A stretch of 64,000 nt of DNA from Phellopilus nigrolimitatus (taxonomy: Eukaryota > Basidiomycota > Agaricomycetes > Hymenochaetales > Hymenochaetaceae): assembly GCA_021029095.1 (NCBI GenBank), contig JAJOHG010000043.1, positions 186,001 to 250,000 of the forward strand, given 5' to 3'. Position 1 is the first letter of the stretch, and each line of letters opens with the position of its first letter. The translations under genes were made by a program, and so were the position numbers. Below, one piece after another: positions 22,154-34,951 of the stretch. The notes below the pieces were generated by a model. The model ran no database searches. It was not told the DNA's origin and saw only the letters and a list, made by a program, of their open reading frames with translations.

Positions 22154-25100
22154 GCTTGGCTGCTGCGTCCTAAATACAGTACATTGTCTAATATGAACTC
22201 ATAACGGAAGAGCATTGTACCGATATCGCAGCCGGACTTCTCTTTGTGCTCTAGGCTCTGTGCTTTGTTCCGGTGTGACAGAATGGTGCTCTATTTGCGA
22301 AAGGGTGTGGGGCTTGGTTTCAGTTTGCCTGGTTTAGCTCATCTGCGCTCTGGACTTTCTAATTGTTGCCCAGGATGAAGTCACCAGCCTGCCTTCGATC
22401 ATGAATCTTCTCGACGCTGAAGGATATCGGCTTGTAGCTGACTGGTGTTACCTTGTGACTGGGTTGTTGGGCTTATCGCGCATATATTTCTGCGGTCGTC
22501 TCCTCTATTCTAGCCTCTTCGTTTCTGTCATGCAAGGGATCTCTCGTGCTCGACACTGCGCGCAGGTCACGCCCCCAGTCTACGGTCGTCTTCTTGACTC
22601 CAGTTTTTTGTTCCGTGAAAGCTACGCTCCGAACTTTATACATCGCGGCGTTAAGAAGGCAAGGAAGGTGGTGGCAGCTCAACTTTAGAGAGCTTCGATT
22701 CTTCTGTGCTTCCGAATGACTCGCTACTCGTTGTTTCTCTGCGCATTGCTCCTTCGTGGCGTTAAAGCCTCTAGGTTGCTGTGCCGTGAGGCTAGACCTT
22801 TCGGTGGACCTTCGGCGGCCGTAAGCATGGGCTTTGACAATGCACAACGAGTGGTGTTCGAGCGGTGCATTTCAGTTTTTTTAAGTACTCAGCCTGTTCA
22901 GTCCCTCCTCTTCTTTCTAGAGGAAGTTATTGTACATGAGTCTCTAATGAAGATGTTTCTAATTAATAACTGAGAATGAGAACTCGTTTCTGTTGAACCC
23001 CATTTTCTTGACGGTACCGTGATAGCAGGAGACGCTGAGGCATTCCCTCTCATCTTTCACGCATATTTCTTAGTCAACTATTTATGCACAAGGACGTCGA
23101 AGGAATGCTGCATTATGCCGCACACACTAGTACTCACGGTGATTGTTGGGTGCTGGGCTGCTATGTGTGGCGCGCACGTACATGAGCGAGGGTACGAATG
23201 GACATCTGTGGCGAGGGAAAGAAAACCGACAGGGAAAAAGAGAGAACTAGGAGGAACGTAGGGAGAGCAAGGGGGGAAATGCATTTGTTCCTTCGGGAAG
23301 GGAGTGAAAGGGAGGGGGGGGGGGGGAGCTGAGAGTGGGCTTAGTTCCCATCGATTGTTCAAAAACGCGTTTTAAGGGGCAGAAAGGTTACCCTCTACAC
23401 GCTGAGACCAGCCACATCTCGAGTCAATCTGCACAAGCCGAAATTGGAAATTTAACCCGTTACGAGGCAGCTCGGGCGGGTCGATAAAAAAAGCTTAAAG
23501 GCAGGGAAAGGCGGTGCTGGAGAGTTTGGAGTTGAATAGCCTGACTTATTTCGTCGAGAGGATATATACGGTACTATAGACACGCACGTACGGCGCGTGT
23601 CGTGGGCGTGCGTCGGAGATTGGAATGGAATGATGTAGTCGATGGTAACCACGGTGGTGCTCGGAGCCGTGCACGTTCCCTAAGCCAGGTTGGTAGACAC
23701 ATTTCAGCAGATCGCGCCCAGAGGGGATATACGCCACGCTGTTCCACCGAAAATCGGCTAGATAGTTAATGTCAAGTTAAAGCACGCATTTAGACCCTTT
23801 TTAAGGAGACCCGAGCTAGCTAGAGCTAGAGGTAAGGCAGCTAGTAGGTGGCGGCCTCTTATCGAAATCTTTAATCGGAAACGTTTGGGGGTGGCGGCGT
23901 TCGCGGCGGAGTGCCGTGTAGCGTAAATCAAGTGGCGAACATGCCGCCGGGCCTACAGCGGAACAGCGCAAGATGCTCGTGGGGGGATTGGAAAGAGGGG
24001 AGGGGGAGGCATGGCGTCGGGCCCGTTTTGCGATAATATTTTCTGCGCTATGCTGTGGACGATGACTTGGCCTGCCGTGGGGAGTGCACGACATATGCTG
24101 GCCTAGCCGGCTAGTAAATGCTATGGCCTAGTTTGTTATTTTGCGAGTGTAATCGGCGCGGCGGTGGTGGCGGTGATTTTTAGAGATTTCGTTTTTCGGT
24201 GGTAGGCCAGGACTCAGGAGACGATCTGAATACGTATGCAATATATAGCACCGCATTAGACGATAATTGTATTTCCGCCTGCCGTGCTAGCTGCGCACGG
24301 AGGTTGCGGGCCCATGCTGATGCGTTGACGTCTCGAGAGGTGCGGCGGCTGGTTGTGGCGCCGCCGTGCGGGGTGAACGTTCTGCACCGGCATTTGACAC
24401 ACAAACTGGGGGCGTCATGGCAGTGTACAAGCAGGCGAGTTACTGCTTTTCGTATACGTATTTTGCAGTGGAAATTTTGCAGTAGAAACTCTGCCTGCTG
24501 CGGAAGGATTTGCAGGCCACGATCGCAAGTAGACGGTCAAGAAGCTCTGTGCACATATCCCCACGTTGTACAGCTTACAGCTTCTTAGATAGTGGTATTC
24601 GCGCGTAGTGAATCCTAAGTACTGCGCTGGCGGACACTAGGCCGACGCTAAGCCGACGCTGTGCGTGGTCAAAGCGCGACGAAGCCATTATGTGCGCACA
24701 ATCTCACGCTCAGCACTGCTCGATCATCGCGCTTCCGGAAGGGAAGAAACTGATTGTGAATTATTTTTGTATCGCAAATTCGTGAGATGATGATGACCAT
24801 TCGATATCAGAGGGGAGAAACTGCGCGCTTGGAAGTGGAAACTGGAATAGGAGGAGCAAGTTTAATACTTAATAGGGGTGCGGGTAAATATTGGCAACTC
24901 CAATATGGTTGATTGCTCTATTGAGCAATTGTTCTCTTCTCAAGACAAGAGCTGCTTCCTGGGCCGTAGCAGCGCACTCGCAGTAAAGCATCAACAGAGG
25001 CCCCTCAGTGGGCCTGCGTAGTGGTACTCAAAAGCACTGAGTTGCGTATGAAGGCTCGAAAGCCACAGAAAACATTCAAAATTCAAAATTCCGAATACGG

Positions 25101-25224
25101 CAATCCCCGATAGTCGCTGGCTTGGCGGTTCCCATAAATACTCAGGGCACGACCTACCAGCGTCTGCCACAACCGATATCACCCCGAACGCCAGGCATAG
25201 CTCTGCCCCCAACACCAAACCCGA
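22154..25224. other. 3 kb without a recognisable gene; G-rich and low-complexity patches
   Basis: Contains a run of 13 G at 23314-23326 within a G-rich strand bias (23220-23340), pyrimidine/purine-skewed stretches near 23990 and 24160, and several short ORFs without family features. Base composition shifts repeatedly, suggesting eroded repeat sequence. No terminal repeats or transposase motifs were identified. Confidence 0.4.
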
Positions 25225-28200
25225 ATGTCTCGCGCACAGGAGACAAATGGTTTGTCCCCATTACAATCTCCCTTAAAATATTATGATTTGCTAAACTGTG
25301 GCGCGGTCGCTTTCTCTCACCTCGTAGGACAGTTATATAACGAACCTATGAGCTACGGTTCCTCTGACCAGCAACCATTGCATTCCGCAGAGTCAGAACC
25401 GACAGCCATCCAGACGCGTACGCCGACCCACGCTTCGACCCGCTCGATCCTGCCTGGTTTGTGTAGAAGGAATACCAACCGTAGGGACGGCGGGCGCAAA
25501 GCCTCGCTCATGTCGCAGTTGAGCGAGCACTTCGTACCGGCGAAGCCAGTCGGTGATGCGCCTGGGTTCTGGCAGGGGTTGAGGGCAATCATATTTGCGT
25601 CGTGTACGTGGTCCAGCTTATTCTCTTCGTTGAACAAGTGGCGTGCTAAACTTGGTGGGGCATCCAGGGCTGAACATTCTGCTATTCTGCATTCCGATTT
25701 CGGTACGTTTCTCGTGGCTGGTAAAGTGGTGAATATTTCTGAAAGGATAAATGGTTTGCAGTGGGCTTTCCACTGGGCGATGCCAGACAGCCCTGTTCTT
25801 ATTTTTGTTTGTGAGTACATCGGGCGTGGTTTCACTTCAATATGTCCAAGCCAGTAATCCCCTTTTTTCAGTCTCTTTTCTTGCTATCATTCCCTTGGCA
25901 AAGGTATATATAGCTCAAATCGGGTTAACATTTGATTCTAAATCTATTGCGCTGTAGCTTCTGGCACTCGCCACGGATGAGCTCTCAATGCGGGTCGGCC
26001 AGACGTTAGCTGGACTTCTTAATGCTACTCTGGTATGTCTCGCATCCACATGTCAAATCTTTTGGCAGCTTTGAACCTTCCTGAAATACCTTCCTGAAAT
26101 ACAGGGAAACGTGTAAGTGCTGTCTTCATACAGGAATGAAGTACCTTCGACGCTCATTAACGTCTTACGCCCGAAATTTCCGCTTTCATCGGATTTGATC
26201 TTTGTTCAGTGTTGAGCTTATTGTCGCCGTGAGTACCCTCTCGCCCAATTTGTCACTTTCAAAGACGGAGCTACTCTTCTTTCGGGACGATTACTGATTG
26301 GCTTTCTGTGTGATGCAGGTCATAGCCATCGTCAAATGCGAGCTTCAGGTCGTTCAATCGTCGCGTAAGTTTGCTTTAGCCGTTATGTCCCTCCTGGTCT
26401 GCAGTGGATTCTCCGCTCTACTAGCAGTACTTTCTGCAACTGTGCTGTTCGCGTATGGCCAGTCGGTATAACCACTACAGTTAGCTGACGCCTTCTCGTT
26501 CTCTCCATTTAGTCGTCGGCTCGATCCTAAGTAACCTGCGTGCGTCTTTTTAGCATCGACTTCTGCGCGCTCGCTGATCGATTATTTTCGTGACTCGATC
26601 TATTCCATCTAACCTGCAATAGTGCTCGTGCTGGGGATGTGCTTCTTCGCTGGCGGTACGCGCTTCCAAGAACAGGGTTTCGGATCAAGTGCGTCTTGCC
26701 CTGCTCCTACGAGGACGTGGGCGCTTACTGACTGATTTCTTCGATATATTTGTTTTTGTGTACATCTTTATCCGTGGCTATGATCTGGTTGTGGCTTCTT
26801 TCCCTGTTGGCGCTTCTTGGACGAATCGCTCACTCGGTTGCGTTTGGCGCTCGCTCATCTTGACGCTGGTCGCCTGATTCTTGGATATGGTATACTTTGG
26901 CGCCCGTGTCGATCCATGAATATCAATGATGCTGTGCTGGCGTCTAATACTCTAATACCCCGCATGCTATGGTTTGTCGGGTGGATTTTGTCAAACTTGG
27001 GTTTTGATGTCTAGGTGCGAGCCAGATTAACTCATCGCTCCTGACGCTAAGCGTTATCGCTGTGCTCTTGCCTGGTACGTCTTGAACTTAACCGAGGTGC
27101 GGTCCGTATAGCTGACGATTTCTTTGATACCTCCTTCTTTACTGTGCCTTCTTTTCGTTTATGTTTCGTCCATTTCGCGTTTCGGTCCGTTCGCGACTCG
27201 ACTCAACTCAACTCAACCCTTTGATTCTTCGTCTCTGTATATTGGGTATCGGTCATCTTCTAATACGAACGCCAAACCTAAAACAGGCGCGTTCCATCTT
27301 GCTGTACAGCCGGATGCGTCGGACCCTACCCACGATCCGCTGACGGACGGCCAAGAGGGCGCCGACATCAAGAAACTCAGCCACGGCGTCGCCATCATCC
27401 TCCTCTTCAGTGCGTTGTATTTTCCTTTTGTCCATTCGCGCTTCCCGTCTGACCGTTGGTCGTCTTTGAAGTCTACGGATCGTATCTGGTGTTCCAGCTG
27501 TGGTCGCATGCGAGCCTGTACGATGACAACCACAAGGATAACTTCAAGTCGACACGCTACGATGAGTCGGTGACGAACGGAAACGCGACCGCCGTGTTTG
27601 ACAAGTTTACTGGCAAGGTTGCGAAAAGGCTGCATATTAGGCAGAAGGGGGGTGAGAAGAGTTCTGAGCAGGCTGAGAGTTCGAATGGGCACTCGAATGG
27701 GCATGCGAACGGAGATGCGAATGGATTTAGACGGGCGGAGAACGGTGAAGAGAATAACGAGACGCACGACGGTACGGACGTCGAGGCACACGCGGGTAAA
27801 GAGCCGGAAGAGGAGGTGGAGAGTCCGAGTATGAGTCTGACGATGTGTATTGTGATGCTGATTGTTGTCACGGTTGTACGTTTCCTTCATCCTTACCCTC
27901 CCCTTTCCTGTTTTATACTCACTTTACTGTCTATTTTTATGCAGCTTGTCGCAGTCACTGCAGAGTTCCTCGTGAGCAGCATCGACGGCGTAACGTCTGG
28001 GAGCTCGGGTCTCAGCAAGGAGTGGGTCGGTCTTATCCTGCTTCCCATTGTCGGCAACGCGGCGGAGCATGTCACCGCGGTCACTGTCTCCGTGAAGGAC
28101 AAGCTCACACTCAGTATCGGCGTAGCAGTCGGGTCGAGCATCGTGAGTGATTTGCTGCAGTATATAGCTATGCTTGGATGCTAACAATGTATTCTTACGT

Positions 28201-28764
28201 GCTTCGTACGGCGCGCCTGCAGCAAATTGCGCTCTTCGTAATTCCGTAAGTTTTTTTTTCTTTTCCTTTTTTAAAGTCCGTACAGAACACCGAGCTTATT
28301 TCACTCGCTTTGTTAATGACAGGTTGATGGTCGTCATTGCGTGGTGTCTGGGAAAGCCGCTCCTGCTTCTCTTTGATCCGTTCGAATCTGTGGTGCGTGT
28401 CCACTGTTGCTTTCTTTCTTTCATCTTCGCTGAGTATATGCCGCATGCTCCACAGACACTCTTCCTCGCGGTGCTGACGGTGAACTACTGTGTTGCAGAC
28501 GGGAAGGTGCGTCTTTCATTTCTTATTCCTCCACGGTCGAATTAAACCTGACCGTTTCCCCGATTGTCCGTCGACGCAGTCAAATTGGCTGGAAGGCATG
28601 ATACTAATGTGCCTGTATGTCATCATCGCCGTGATGTTCTGGTTCTACCCGGGAAGGTGCGTGTCCGGCGCCGTGTGCCTTTAAAATGCGTTATACGAAG
28701 ACTGCGCGCTGACTCCATGCTTCCGTGCAGCGATATCGCAAACGTCTTGGCGGAGTGCACGTGA
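25225..28764 (+). CDS. VCX1: Vacuolar Ca2+/H+ exchanger (CAX family)
   Basis: Exchanges cytosolic Ca2+ for vacuolar H+. About 19 exons can be joined in frame, including 25668-25702, 25762-25810, 25872-25903, 25958-26032, 26105-26112 (8 nt), 26210-26228, 26319-26364, 26513-26539, 26623-26688, 27015-27074, 27287-27409, 27472-27875, 27945-28142, 28223-28245, 28323-28392, 28456-28506, 28580-28656 and 28731-28764. Both ion-binding alpha repeats are present: NATLGNVVELIVA and LPIVGNAAEHVTAV, each with the essential Glu. Membrane segments surround them, separated by a hydrophilic acidic loop rich in Asn-Gly-His and Glu (27600-27830). An N-terminal soluble region of about 130 residues precedes the first helix. 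The start is 25225, or 25348 if the first part is leader. Confidence 0.92.
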
Positions 28765-29471
28765 GGCGCGTTGATCGCATACCCCTTCGCTTTGCCTTTC
28801 TCGTCCCTCCTTCCGATAGATTTATGGACTTCATGTGTATCACTTCCATCCCACTGTACGACTAACTTCCCCTCTTCTTTTCCGTTGCCTGCTTCCTGTC
28901 TCAAGAAAGAAAAAATCATTATCTTCCCGCTCGCCGGCATTGGTCACCCTCTCTATACAAAGACACCGCTACTCTACTACCGACCCTCCAACCCCATACC
29001 CCACGCTCTTTAGGTTGGTTCCAGCACTCTTCAGTATACACACACTACAATATCATTTTGCGTTTTATTACTGATTTTTGTCTGCACGGATGTATCATAG
29101 CGTAGCTTTTAGTTCTTTGTCTTTTTGGGGACTTGATTTCTGTCGGTAGTCTTGCTTGCTTATTGCGTTTGGGTATCGTCTATAGCAATTTTATTCCTTT
29201 TGCGTTCGATCTCGAGAAAATATTCATTGATACTTATAGAGACGGGACCCTTATTATGTGTTTACCTCGTAGGCACCCACGCCGTGCTCAAACGCATGGA
29301 CATAGGGCACCTTCAGATAATGAGCAATGGACAATAGGAGGGTTGATACACCCGGATACAATTGGCCCTGTTTGAGAAAATGTATTTCCAAGGGCGAAAT
29401 GAGAACGTAGAAGACACGAGACTGCATTTTACATATCTGCTATATTTAGTATTGTGAGTTGGCCACCATGG
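28765..29471. other. Intergenic between the convergent CAX and FOX2 genes
   Basis: About 700 bp between two stop codons, both pointing inward, so it holds two 3' ends. No ORF with family features. Confidence 0.45.
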
Positions 29472-32400
29472 CTATAGCTTCGCCTTGACCGAGCCTGCAG
29501 ACGCGGCTGCGAGCGTCGCGCCCGCAGCAGTCAGGACGGTGGTTCCGCGTTCCTTCACTTTCGTAGCTGTACGGAGGGACGGAGATAGCACTCAGTTAGC
29601 AATGAAAAAGTATGTATGAATTTGGGAAATTAAACGTACTGAAAATAACTCTGTTTCCCTCCTTCCACATCTCCGTAACGAGCGTCTCGCCAGGGTAGAC
29701 GACACCGGCGAAGCTTGGAGTAACATATGGCTCAAATAAAGTCAAAGGGAAAGCAGAAGCAGGGCGTACCGGACTTTGATGTCTTGGAAGTTGCCAAAGG
29801 TCTTCAGGACGTGCTTCGCGGAGATGCCCATAAAACAGAGGCCTAGGGATCGAAATTGGATTTCTGACTAGCAAACTGATTTGGTTTCAAAAACCACCTA
29901 CCATGAAGAATAGGCTTATCGAAACCGCCGACAGCTGCGAACTCCGGAAGAATCTATTGTCATTGAAAACAGGTTAGGGTGAGGCTATGTCAGTTTTCGT
30001 GTTGGTACTTACGTGTAGTGGGTTCGAGTCGCCGCTTAACCTGCGAAAAGGCTTAGCTGACCGAAGTAAAACAAATAAGGACGCCGAGGACGCCACGTAC
30101 CGGTAGAGTGCAGCCTGAGTAGGCAGAGTCTTCTCTTCTACAACCGCATCAGGCTGGCGCTTAGGCGGGGTGTTCGCAGCTGTAGCAGGTCCGCGGTCTT
30201 TGAGTTTGATGAAACAACAGAATGTCGGGTCAGATAAATCTGTTTGGGTGTGCGCAGCCACGACATGATTTACCTGACGAGCTCCGTTTGCCGCCAAAGC
30301 CTCCACTTCCCCTGATGAACACGGTCGACTGGTTCTCGAACACAACCTTTCCGGTACTCTGGTCGATCGTCTCGACGACAGACGTGACTGCCGCTGCCTT
30401 GCCCTTGTCGAGTACTTCAACAAGCCTATACAAGCATTGTAAACCGGTTAGCGCTAGGATGTGACATAACCGAGATCGACCTCACCTGGCTTTGTTGACC
30501 ATCGTCCCGCTCGTCGGAATTGGACCCTTGATTGCAAGGAATTGCTCGCCATGCAATAGCTTTGCCTGTGCATTCGGTCAGAAAATGCAGCCTCATCACA
30601 TCATGCCGTGGCGCCCGTAGCTCAGTTCAGTCCGGTGATCAATGACTCACAGGGTTGAATTTGGGCAGCCAGTCGAGCGGTATCCCGGCACTCGCCAAGA
30701 ACTGCGGCACCACGCCAAACGTCGGCAGCGCCGCGAAGTTGTCGTGGTTCTCGTACGTCCATTGCAGCTCCTTTTCGGTCGCACCCACGCCGAGATTGTA
30801 CAAAATGATGTCCCGCTCAGTATACGAAAACTCAGTCGGCTCGGGTACGTCTTTCTTTGCTGCCACGACGAGCTCAGAGTCTTCGGGATCTGCATATGGG
30901 TTGGCGTCTGCATCATCGCCTTCGTTGGAAAAGTTCTCAATAATCTAGCAAAGCTGCTGTGAGCACAGCCATTCTTTAGCATCGTTAAGTAGGGAAATTC
31001 TCACTTGGGCTATGGCTTCCTGTGTAGTCGTCGGGTACGTAACGCGCCCATCATCTATGGCCAATCATTACTCAGATAGCTGTCCCAACCCATGCTTTCC
31101 CTGACGTACCAAAATTGGTAAACAAATCCCATTTCTCAAGGACAGCCTCGGGAGTTAAAGGTTTGTTTACAGGAAAGCCGTGTCCACCGGCACGCTGCCA
31201 GCGCGTCTGAGCAGCCCAGCCACCTGATACCTCAAAAAGGCACCCCGTCGTTTCTTCATTGCCTATTGAACCCGAAATTTTGAATGAGTGTCAGGAATTA
31301 TCAGGGAACGTATCTGGTCACCTTCGCTTGACAGGAAACCCACGATAGGTGCGACGTAATCCGGCTATTGTCAGTGCTGCATTAGACATGATAAAGCGTG
31401 TGTATGTTATTTGCTAACCTTGAACGCGTCAACCATCTCTTGCGACCTGAACAACGTTTTTAGCGATCCAATCATTATCAAAAATATTGTCAACGCATAC
31501 CAAACCGTGCTCGTCATAGCAGTACCTGCTTGAGGTGCAAGGCAGTTCGCAAGGATGTTGTATTTGCGCCCTTCGAGCGCAAGTGTGCGTGTAAGGCCAA
31601 GGATCGCAGCTTTCGCAGTTGAGTACTGAGAGGGTGTTAGCACTTTGATTGAGAAAACGTAGTTTAATGACGCACGTTGGCCTGCCCGAAGTTACCGTCT
31701 GAATAGATAAGTAAATTTATTAGATATGTGTGATAGCAATTACTAGTTTCTATACGCACATATGCCCACTTGCGAGCAGGTCGTCACAATTCGCCCATAG
31801 CGCTGCTTCTGGAATAACGGCCAGACGGCCTTCGCACTCTTAAACGTCCCCCTGTGCATATCCTCGCGTCAGATTCCATAAAAGATGAAGGATTGTAGCT
31901 CACCTCAGGTGCACGGCGATGACAGCGTCCCATTCTTGCTCAGACATTGCGGTAAACGACTTGTCGCGCAGAATACCTGCATTGGCAACGAGGACTATGA
32001 ACTGCACCGAACGCATCGAGAGCAGCCTTGACGATCGCGTCACCGTCTTCTGCAGAGCAGATAGCGGCAACCGCCTTCCCTCCAGCTATCCAAACGGGTG
32101 AATCCTTAGTGCTTAATTTTACAAACAGCTTGGGAATCGCATACCTTTGTGGATCTCATCGACGACGGCACTGGCGTTCTTCTCGCTGACATCATTAATA
32201 ACGACGTTCGCACCGAGTTTCGCATACATATGCGCGTACGCACGGCCCAGACCAGCTCCCGAGCCCGTGATAATGACGGTCTTTCCGTCGAAGCGCACCT
32301 CCGGAGAAAATTGCGGGTTAGGGGCAGTTATAGTCTTAGGCGAACTCGAGCTTCGACTGCGAAGACATGTCAGATTATTTACGTTAGGAAGAATAGGGAC

Positions 32401-33363
32401 TTACAAGAGGGTCAAAGTCCCGGAGGTCTGCTGGATGATCCGCGTCTGTGAAGTCCGTGACCTGCTCCCAACGTTGCTTTACCGCGGAAGGCGTGAAGGA
32501 CGAGTCTGTACGGAAGATGACACCCTTGCTGCGTTCCCAGCGAATCTCTGCAACGAAACCCGCGCCCACTTCGAAAACGCGTCCGGAAGCGTTAGGTGAG
32601 TCGGGGTGCACGAACGACGCAACGAATGGCGCGACAAACTCGGGCTTCATGCCCTCGAGCATATCAGGCGGCATTACCGTCGCGGTCATCGCGCTCGCGG
32701 CCATCGGCGCGATAGCAGTCGCCCTGATATTGTACTTGGCGCCTTCGACGGCGAGCGTCTTCGTGAACGTGACGAGGCCCATCTTTGCCGCGCTGTAGTT
32801 CGCCTGGCCGACGTTGCCATACAGGCCCGCGGCGCTCGCGGTGTTGACGATCCGCCCGAACTTCTGCCCGCGGAAGTGCGGCCATGCGGCCTTGGTGCAC
32901 GCAAACGCGCCCTTGAGGTGCACGAGCTGGACGAGGTCCCATTCAGCGTCGGAGACGTTCTTGAATGCCTTGTCGCGCAAGATACCCGCGTTGTTGATGA
33001 GGATATGAACGCCGCCGAACGCGCTGAGCGCGGTTTGAATGACGGCGGCGCCGTCTGTAACAGAGGATGCGCTGACAACCGCCTTGCCGCCAGCTGAGCC
33101 AGGGAACGATTTGTTAATAAGTCGAGCTTTCTAGTCCAAATATTTATGACGGACCTTTGACTATCTCATCCACGACCTTCTGTGCCGCATCCTTGCTCAC
33201 GTCGTTAACCACGACATTTGCGCCGCGCGCCGCAAACAGCAGCGAGTATCTGCCGGGAGAGTCAGCTTAGTATCACGCGCATTGACGTCGGCACGCACGC
33301 TTTGCCGAGGCCGCCGCCAGCACCAGTGACGACGACTGTAAGGCCTTTGAATGACAATGACAT
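29472..33363 (-). CDS. FOX2: Peroxisomal multifunctional beta-oxidation enzyme (FOX2/MFE-2), with an apparent 1-bp frameshift
   Basis: Catalyses hydration and (3R)-hydroxyacyl-CoA dehydrogenation in peroxisomal beta-oxidation. Domains in order: a first short-chain dehydrogenase with TGAGGGLG and YSAAK; a second with TGSGAGLG and YSTAK; then a hot-dog hydratase with the GDSNPLH motif and [10 protein letters not shown]. There is no SCP2 domain, as usual in fungi. Exons 33299-33363, 33155-33249 and a long one from 33093 begin the gene; about a dozen follow. The C terminus is VKAKL, an AKL peroxisomal targeting signal. In the second dehydrogenase, frame is lost near 31995: upstream reads DAFGAVH and downstream [10 protein letters not shown], but one extra base separates them and no intron fits. 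All other segments are open, so it is either a recent inactivating change or a sequencing error. Confidence 0.93.
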
Positions 33364-33621
33364 TGTTTTGCTAATCTGACCGCTGCTCGTCGTCGTTATC
33401 GAGAGGGTAGTAGAAACGACAAAGAAGATGGGGGCGCAGGTGCGTATATGTAAGTAACACGGCCCACGGGGAGACGGGAAAGGACTTTCACGTGAAACAA
33501 TGCCCGATCATTCGTGTAATATCACATTCCAATTTACAAACGATACTAGTTATTGGCATCGAGCCATCATTGAGCACAGAAATCGATACACTGTGTCTAT
33601 CAATAACGCGTGACAGTCAGA

Positions 33622-34655
33622 CTATGGCTGAGACTTTGCGAGCTCGATACACCAGAAGATAGGCCTCGAGGTCGAAATATACACTTCTTCGCTAACCGTA
33701 GCGTTGGACGAAGAGACAAGGCCGTTGAAGGAGGACTCGAAGTTGTCTAAGTGAATGTCAGATAGCCGTAGTAGATGAGGTGGAATATAGAGAATACAGG
33801 CATACCCAAGTTCCATCTCAGCCCTCTTGTGGTAAGGATAGACGATTCGACACCAACTGGAAGAAGACCGCAAGTAGGACCTATGGAACTTAAATCAACC
33901 TCAATCAAGTGTTCTCCCTGCAGTTAATCAGTATAATTAATGACCTGGAAAAATCAAAAAACCATACCTCGTCTAGAACCCATCCCACGTTGTCATCCGT
34001 CACGACAAAAATCTGTTTTCTCTGCTTGCGCAATTTATGCAAGTACGACATGGTATGAATAGTCTGGTCTAGCCTTCCGGAGAGACCTCCTAAGAGAATG
34101 ATGGTGAACTAGAATGTGTGAATTAATTGAAGACTGCTTATGCGCCGCATATACTCACTTGACTCTGTCCAGGCGACGAAGCCTCGATCTTCTGGACCTC
34201 AGCTATGCATTTCATGAGGTCGGTAGCGTACTGATCCTCATCTTTAACCACAGGCACACCCTTTGCGAAATCAGCGAGGCAGAGTGAAAAAAAAGAGGAT
34301 TTTGACTTACAAGGCCCGCATAGTACTCATTCACGTCAGATCTGAGCGAATCCAAGTCACCCTTGACGAGGTCTGGCAGGAAGCTGACTTAGACCACCAT
34401 CAAAAACCAGTCCTTAGAAACTAAAGTACAAGGGCATGCTTACTCCGCGGACTTCAGATCAGAGCTCTCTTGCAATACGTCGAAGAGTCTGTTTGCGCCT
34501 CCATCTGCACAACCACGCCATTGGCACGCGGCCCACACGCGAGAGAGTAAATCCTTCGAGAAGGGCTGGTTAAGAATGATCAGCGCACATCTCTCTAGCC
34601 GTTGAGGAAGACTGTCTTTTGCACGTTGACTTCGCGCAAGAACGGCGTCGACCAT
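33622..34655 (-). CDS. THI80: Thiamine pyrophosphokinase
   Basis: Transfers pyrophosphate from ATP to thiamine to make the cofactor thiamine diphosphate in the cytosol. The first exon is 34444-34655. Five introns separate blocks carrying WRGCADGGANRLFD, FLPDLVKGDLDSLRSDV, DQYATDLMKC, LLGGLSGRLDQTIHT, the GLLPVGV turn and RGLRWDL, all TPK hallmarks including the metal-binding Asp residues. The annotated ATG gives MVDAVLARSQR. In a second frame the same DNA encodes RRWSTPFLRE, which resembles the usual start of fungal TPKs but hits a stop before the conserved core. The N terminus is therefore uncertain, and a small frameshift is possible. It is divergent from MEX67. Confidence 0.9.
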
Positions 34656-34951
34656 CGGCGGACCGGGGCGGGCATGGCGGACCAGGACACAAGGGATCCA
34701 GGAAAGGAAAGCGGCTCCGAGTGGCTTGTGGGAAATTGTGACTCAGCATCTGTGGGAATTGTCACTACGTGACTCGGGGAGTCTCGTTCGTCCCGACAAG
34801 GCCGCAAAGGACGCACAGCTCTTCACCGTCGACGTCAACCACCATAGTCGGCGACCACGACCACGACAGTTCCTGCCCAGTCGACTTCGTCTAATTTCCG
34901 TGCCAGAGCTTATACAACAACTTTACTGCTTCTTCAACCTCGATCCGCATC
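34656..34951. promoter_or_regulatory. Divergent promoter shared by thiamine pyrophosphokinase and MEX67
   Basis: 296 bp between two outward-facing start codons, so it must hold both promoters. It contains several CGAC/GTCG repeats (34825-34890) and no clear TATA box, consistent with constitutive expression. Confidence 0.55.

Noticed and set aside
22401..22688. 95-codon ORF after the luciferase-domain gene
   Set aside because: No domain, no conserved motif and no splice context to connect it to a gene.
27213..27890. 225-codon minus frame across the exchanger gene
   Set aside because: Antisense to well-supported exons encoding the acidic loop of the CAX protein.
30600..30660. tRNA-like sequence GCGCCCGTAGCTCAGT
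   Set aside because: It lies in an intron of FOX2, and no matching TPsiC arm (GGTTCRANTCC) or acceptor stem follows.
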